A DNA stretch of 52,247 nucleotides, from positions 1 through 52,247 of the forward strand of contig JAEETC010000010.1 in assembly GCA_016286585.1 (NCBI GenBank), in the 5' to 3' direction. Source of the DNA: Prevotella sp. (GTDB taxonomy: Bacteria; Bacteroidota; Bacteroidia; Bacteroidales; Bacteroidaceae). Made by a program: the position numbers and the translations under genes. Shown here in pieces: positions 49,677 through 52,247 of the stretch. The notes under the pieces were generated by a model. The model worked only from the letters and a program-made list of their open reading frames with translations. It was not told the origin of the DNA and did not search any database. Numbering within the stretch: the stretch's first letter is position 1; every line of letters begins with the position of its first letter.

Positions 49677-50824
49677 ACCATCATGAGATTGCTCATCACC
49701 ATGTCGCTGACAAAGAGTCCGCGACGGGTGAGGCGTAGGTGAGAAGTGACTGGTGAGAGGGGAGAGGTGAGTTCCAAGAGTCCGTCGTCCAGATAGCGAC
49801 GGGCGTTTTTTATGCAGTGGTTCCGGTATTTTTCTAATAGGGCATTGAGATCGATGCCTTCCCGGGTTCGAAGGGCGACGGTGACGATGTCGTTGTAGCG
49901 GGTATCGTCGTCGAGCAGCTCTTCTTCGAAGATGCGCTCGCCGCGCTCCATTCCTTCGATGTATTGTCGGATGTCGGCAACGTTCCAACTGCGGCTGCGG
50001 ATGTCGTAGGAGTGGGCGGCGGCACCAAGGCCGATATAGGGCGTGCCGTTCCAATAGCTAGAGTTATGGCGGGAACGGAAGCCGGGGCGGGCGAAGTTGG
50101 AGATTTCGTAGTGCTCGTAGCCGGCAGTAGTCAGACGGTCGATTAATACCTCGTACATCTGGCGTTCGGTCTCCTCGTCCCCAGTGTGTTGTTTCAACAT
50201 CCGATGGAGTGGGGTGCCCTCTTCGATCATCAGACAGTAGGCTGAGAGATGTTCGACGTTGAGGGCGAGGGCGGTATCAATGTCGGCCTCCCAGTCGGCA
50301 AGGCTCTCTCCGGGGAAGCCGTACATCAGGTCGATGCTGATGTTGCGGATGCCGGCAGCGCGGAGAATAGAGACGGCCTCGATGGCCTGGCGGGCGGTGT
50401 GACGGCGGCGGAGAAAGCGCAGGCGCTGGTCGTCGAAGGTCTGGATGCCCATTGAGACGCGGTTGACGGGGAGCTGCTGTAACACAGCAGCAAACTCAAC
50501 GGTGACGTCGTCGGGATTTACCTCAATGGTGATTTCAGGCCTATCCTCAGCCCCTCCCGGTTTGGAGGGGAGAGGATACACCTTATTAATATATATAAAG
50601 AGCTGGCGTAGTTGATCAAAGGTCAATTGACTGGGCGTGCCGCCTCCCAGATAGATCGTTTCGATGTTCTCACCTCTGACCTCTGACCTCTGGCTCCTGA
50701 TCTCCATCTCCCGGCAGAGGGCATCGACATACCTCTGGCGGAGTTCGAGAGATGTCGTCGAATAGAAGCCGCAATAGATGCATCGCGACCTGCAAAATGG
50801 TATATGAATGTAGATTCCTGCCAT
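49673..50824 (-). CDS. hemW: Radical SAM heme chaperone HemW-like protein
   Basis: A 383-residue cytoplasmic radical SAM protein. The [4Fe-4S] motif is CRSRCIYC (Cys11, 15, 18), followed by YLGGGTPSQL, EVNPDDVT, NRVSMGIQTFDDQRLRFLRR and IDLMYGFPGE, all typical of the HemN/HemW family. The length and lack of the extra N-terminal HemN region favour HemW, which inserts heme into target proteins, over coproporphyrinogen oxidase. Three repeat remnants are in frame: RSQRSEVRG (from 50671), PLPSKPGG (50542-50578) and LTSPLSPVTSHL (about 49735-49772). The gene starts at 50824 just downstream of a -7 element. Confidence 0.93.
   Translation of the reverse strand: MAGIYIHIPFCRSRCIYCGFYSTTSLELRQRYVDALCREMEIRSQRSEVRGENIETIYLGGGTPSQLTFDQLRQLFIYINKVYPLPSKPGGAEDRPEITIEVNPDDVTVEFAAVLQQLPVNRVSMGIQTFDDQRLRFLRRRHTARQAIEAVSILRAAGIRNISIDLMYGFPGESLADWEADIDTALALNVEHLSAYCLMIEEGTPLHRMLKQHTGDEETERQMYEVLIDRLTTAGYEHYEISNFARPGFRSRHNSSYWNGTPYIGLGAAAHSYDIRSRSWNVADIRQYIEGMERGERIFEEELLDDDTRYNDIVTVALRTREGIDLNALLEKYRNHCIKNARRYLDDGLLELTSPLSPVTSHLRLTRRGLFVSDMVMSNLMMV
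50542..50578. repeat. In-frame short hairpin inside hemW
   Basis: TATCCTC-A-GCCCCTCC pairs with GGAGGGGAGAGGATA around a six-base loop (one bulge). It encodes YPLPSKPGGAED in the minus-strand frame. It differs in unit from the ctctgac repeat at 50671-50692 in the same gene. Confidence 0.7.
50671..50692. repeat. Tandem CCTCTGA units inside hemW
   Basis: Three cacctctga/cctctga units stand in frame and encode the SQRSEVRG stretch. They are closely related to the arms of the elements in the ABC-F and vapE-like genes. Confidence 0.65.
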
Positions 50825-50832
50825 ATTTTATG

Positions 50833-50840
50833 CAAAATTA
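50833..50840 (-). promoter_or_regulatory. -7 promoter element of hemW
   Basis: On the minus strand TAATTTTG (50840-50833) matches TAnnTTTG and ends 8 bases before the hemW ATG, implying a very short leader. Confidence 0.5.
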
Positions 50841-50941
50841 CTAATTTAGTTTAATATTTGCAAGATTTTCTTGGCTATTTCTCAGAAAATGTCTACCTTA
50901 GTGCCCGCTTTAACAGAACATTCATCTAAAACCTAAATGAT

Positions 50942-52247
50942 ATGAAGATTTATCAGACAAACGAAATCAAGAACATCGCACTCATTGGCAGTGCGGGTAG
51001 CGGCAAGACTACTCTTGCCGAAGCAATGGTCTACGAGGCAGGCATCATCAAGCGCCGCGGTACCGTAGAGAGTAAGAACACTATGAGCGACTACTTCCCT
51101 GTAGAACAGGAGTACGGCTACTCGGTGTTCTCAACTGTTTTTCACGTGGAGTGGAACAACAAGAAGCTGAACATCATCGACTGTCCGGGTTCTGACGACT
51201 TCGTGGGTGGTAGTATCACCGCCATGAACGTCACCGACCAGGCCGTCATCCTCGTCAATGGCCAGTACGGTCCCGAGGTGGGTACGATGAACGCTTTCCG
51301 CAACACAGAGAAACTGAAGAAGCCCGTGATCTTCCTGGTGAACCAGCTGGATCGCGATAACTGCGACTTCGACCAGATCCTGAACCAGTTGAAGGACGTC
51401 TATGGCCCGAACTGTGTGCCTGTTCAGTATCCTATCGCTACTGGCGCCGGCTTCAACAGCGTCATCGACGTGCTGTTGATGAAGAAATACTCTTGGAAGC
51501 CCGAGGGTGGTGCTCCCATCATCGAGGACATCCCCGCCGACCAGCTCGACAAGGCCAAGGAGATGAAGGCTGCCCTCGTGGAGGCTGCTGCTGCTGGTGA
51601 TGACACGCTGATGGAGAAGTTCTTCGAGACCGAAGATCTCAGCGAGGACGAGATGCGTGAGGGTATCCGCAAGGGTCTTGTGACGCGTTCTATCTTCCCC
51701 GTGTTCTGTGTCTGCGCCGGTCGTGATATGGGTGTCCGCCGCCTGATGGAGTTCCTCGGCAACGTGGTGCCATTCGTCAGCGAGATGCCTGTGGTTCAGA
51801 ATGCTGCCGGTAAGGATGTTCCTGCCGATGCTTCTGCCCCCACCTCTCTCTATTTCTTCAAGACGGGTGTGGAGCCCCACATCGGTGAGGTGTCTTACTT
51901 CAAGGTGATGAGCGGTGTCGTGAAGAGCGGCGACGATCTGACCAATGCCGACCGCGGCTCTAAGGAACGTATCGGTACGCTGTATGCCTGTGCCGGTGCC
52001 AACCGTATTCAGGTCGACGAGCTGCGTGCCGGTGATATCGGCTGTACGGTGAAACTGAAGGACGTGAAGACTGGCAACACGTTGAATGGTAAGGATGTGG
52101 ACTATAAATTCGACTTTATTAAATATCCTAACTCGAAGTTCTCACGTGCCATCAAGGCTGTGAACGAGGCTGAGACCGAGAAGATGATGGCTGCCCTGCA
52201 GAAGATGCGTCAGGAGGATCCCACATGGGTGGTTGAGCAGTCGAAGG
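50942..52247 (+). CDS. fusA2: Elongation factor G-like protein EF-G2, 5' part
   Basis: An open frame from the ATG at 50942 runs past the window end (435 residues seen). It starts MKIYQTNEIKNIALIGSAGS, closely resembling Bacteroides EF-G2. Its nucleotide motifs depart from canonical EF-G: P-loop GSAGSGKT (16-23), DCPGS (80-84) where EF-G has DTPGH, so the catalytic His is Ser84, and NQLD (134-137) where EF-G has NKxD. Published work on Bacteroides EF-G2 describes translation support without ordinary GTP hydrolysis during starvation; these substitutions agree with that. The upstream 117 bases show no convincing plus-strand promoter. Confidence 0.9.
   Translation, partial: MKIYQTNEIKNIALIGSAGSGKTTLAEAMVYEAGIIKRRGTVESKNTMSDYFPVEQEYGYSVFSTVFHVEWNNKKLNIIDCPGSDDFVGGSITAMNVTDQAVILVNGQYGPEVGTMNAFRNTEKLKKPVIFLVNQLDRDNCDFDQILNQLKDVYGPNCVPVQYPIATGAGFNSVIDVLLMKKYSWKPEGGAPIIEDIPADQLDKAKEMKAALVEAAAAGDDTLMEKFFETEDLSEDEMREGIRKGLVTRSIFPVFCVCAGRDMGVRRLMEFLGNVVPFVSEMPVVQNAAGKDVPADASAPTSLYFFKTGVEPHIGEVSYFKVMSGVVKSGDDLTNADRGSKERIGTLYACAGANRIQVDELRAGDIGCTVKLKDVKTGNTLNGKDVDYKFDFIKYPNSKFSRAIKAVNEAETEKMMAALQKMRQEDPTWVVEQSK

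Overview
The window looks like a chromosomal segment of a Bacteroidales bacterium, most likely Prevotella or a close relative. The evidence is the repeated Bacteroidetes-type promoter (TAnnTTTG, usually with TTTG or TTGC 19-20 bases upstream), few Shine-Dalgarno sites, BspA-type leucine-rich surface proteins, dockerin-tailed secreted proteins, a BT4734/VapE-type gene and an EF-G2 paralogue. No rRNA, tRNA, CRISPR array or intact insertion sequence was seen.

Layout. 1-2017: end of ffh, folD, a 59-residue TPR protein and a guanine-deaminase-like enzyme. 2060-4740: a membrane TPR/AraC regulator and a secreted protein, separated by a 21-bp-phased direct repeat that looks like the regulator's operator. 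4831-7660: four-subunit 2-oxoacid:ferredoxin oxidoreductase operon. 7661-8453: gene-poor stretch with terminators, 22-nt repeats, a 32-bp inverted repeat and a 48-bp perfect palindrome. 8454-20018: surface polysaccharide locus, AT-rich between about 12.2 and 18.8 kb, with export protein, glycosyltransferases, flippase, two Wzz-type proteins (one fused to a polymerase) and a WecA-type initiating transferase. 20019-21370: small degraded island with a BRO-N/Fic protein and possible type I restriction remnants. 21372-28399: tex, a LolA-like protein, an ABC-F ATPase and an M13 peptidase.

28479-37083 is the most interesting region: one promoter followed by five tightly packed genes for a zinc-ribbon protein, a transmembrane Ser/Thr kinase, a zinc-ribbon protein with four tandem AAA+ modules, a zinc-ribbon/FHA protein and a PP2C phosphatase. 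Writer, reader and eraser of Thr/Ser phosphorylation are therefore encoded beside a large ATPase, with zinc ribbons on three of the five proteins. I do not recognise this exact combination as a named system.

37115-41271: metA, a U32 peptidase, a membrane lipoprotein and a hypothetical gene. 41338-46321: three secreted surface proteins. 46322-49676: a repeat-rich control region, a VapE-type primase/helicase-like gene and a small lipoprotein. 49673-52247: hemW-like gene and the start of an EF-G2 gene that continues past the window.

A second theme is a family of short tandem or palindromic elements, found between genes and also in frame inside at least four ORFs (ABC-F, U32 peptidase, VapE, HemW). 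One copy appears to form the signal peptide of a lipoprotein. They resemble Rickettsia palindromic elements in behaviour, though not in sequence.
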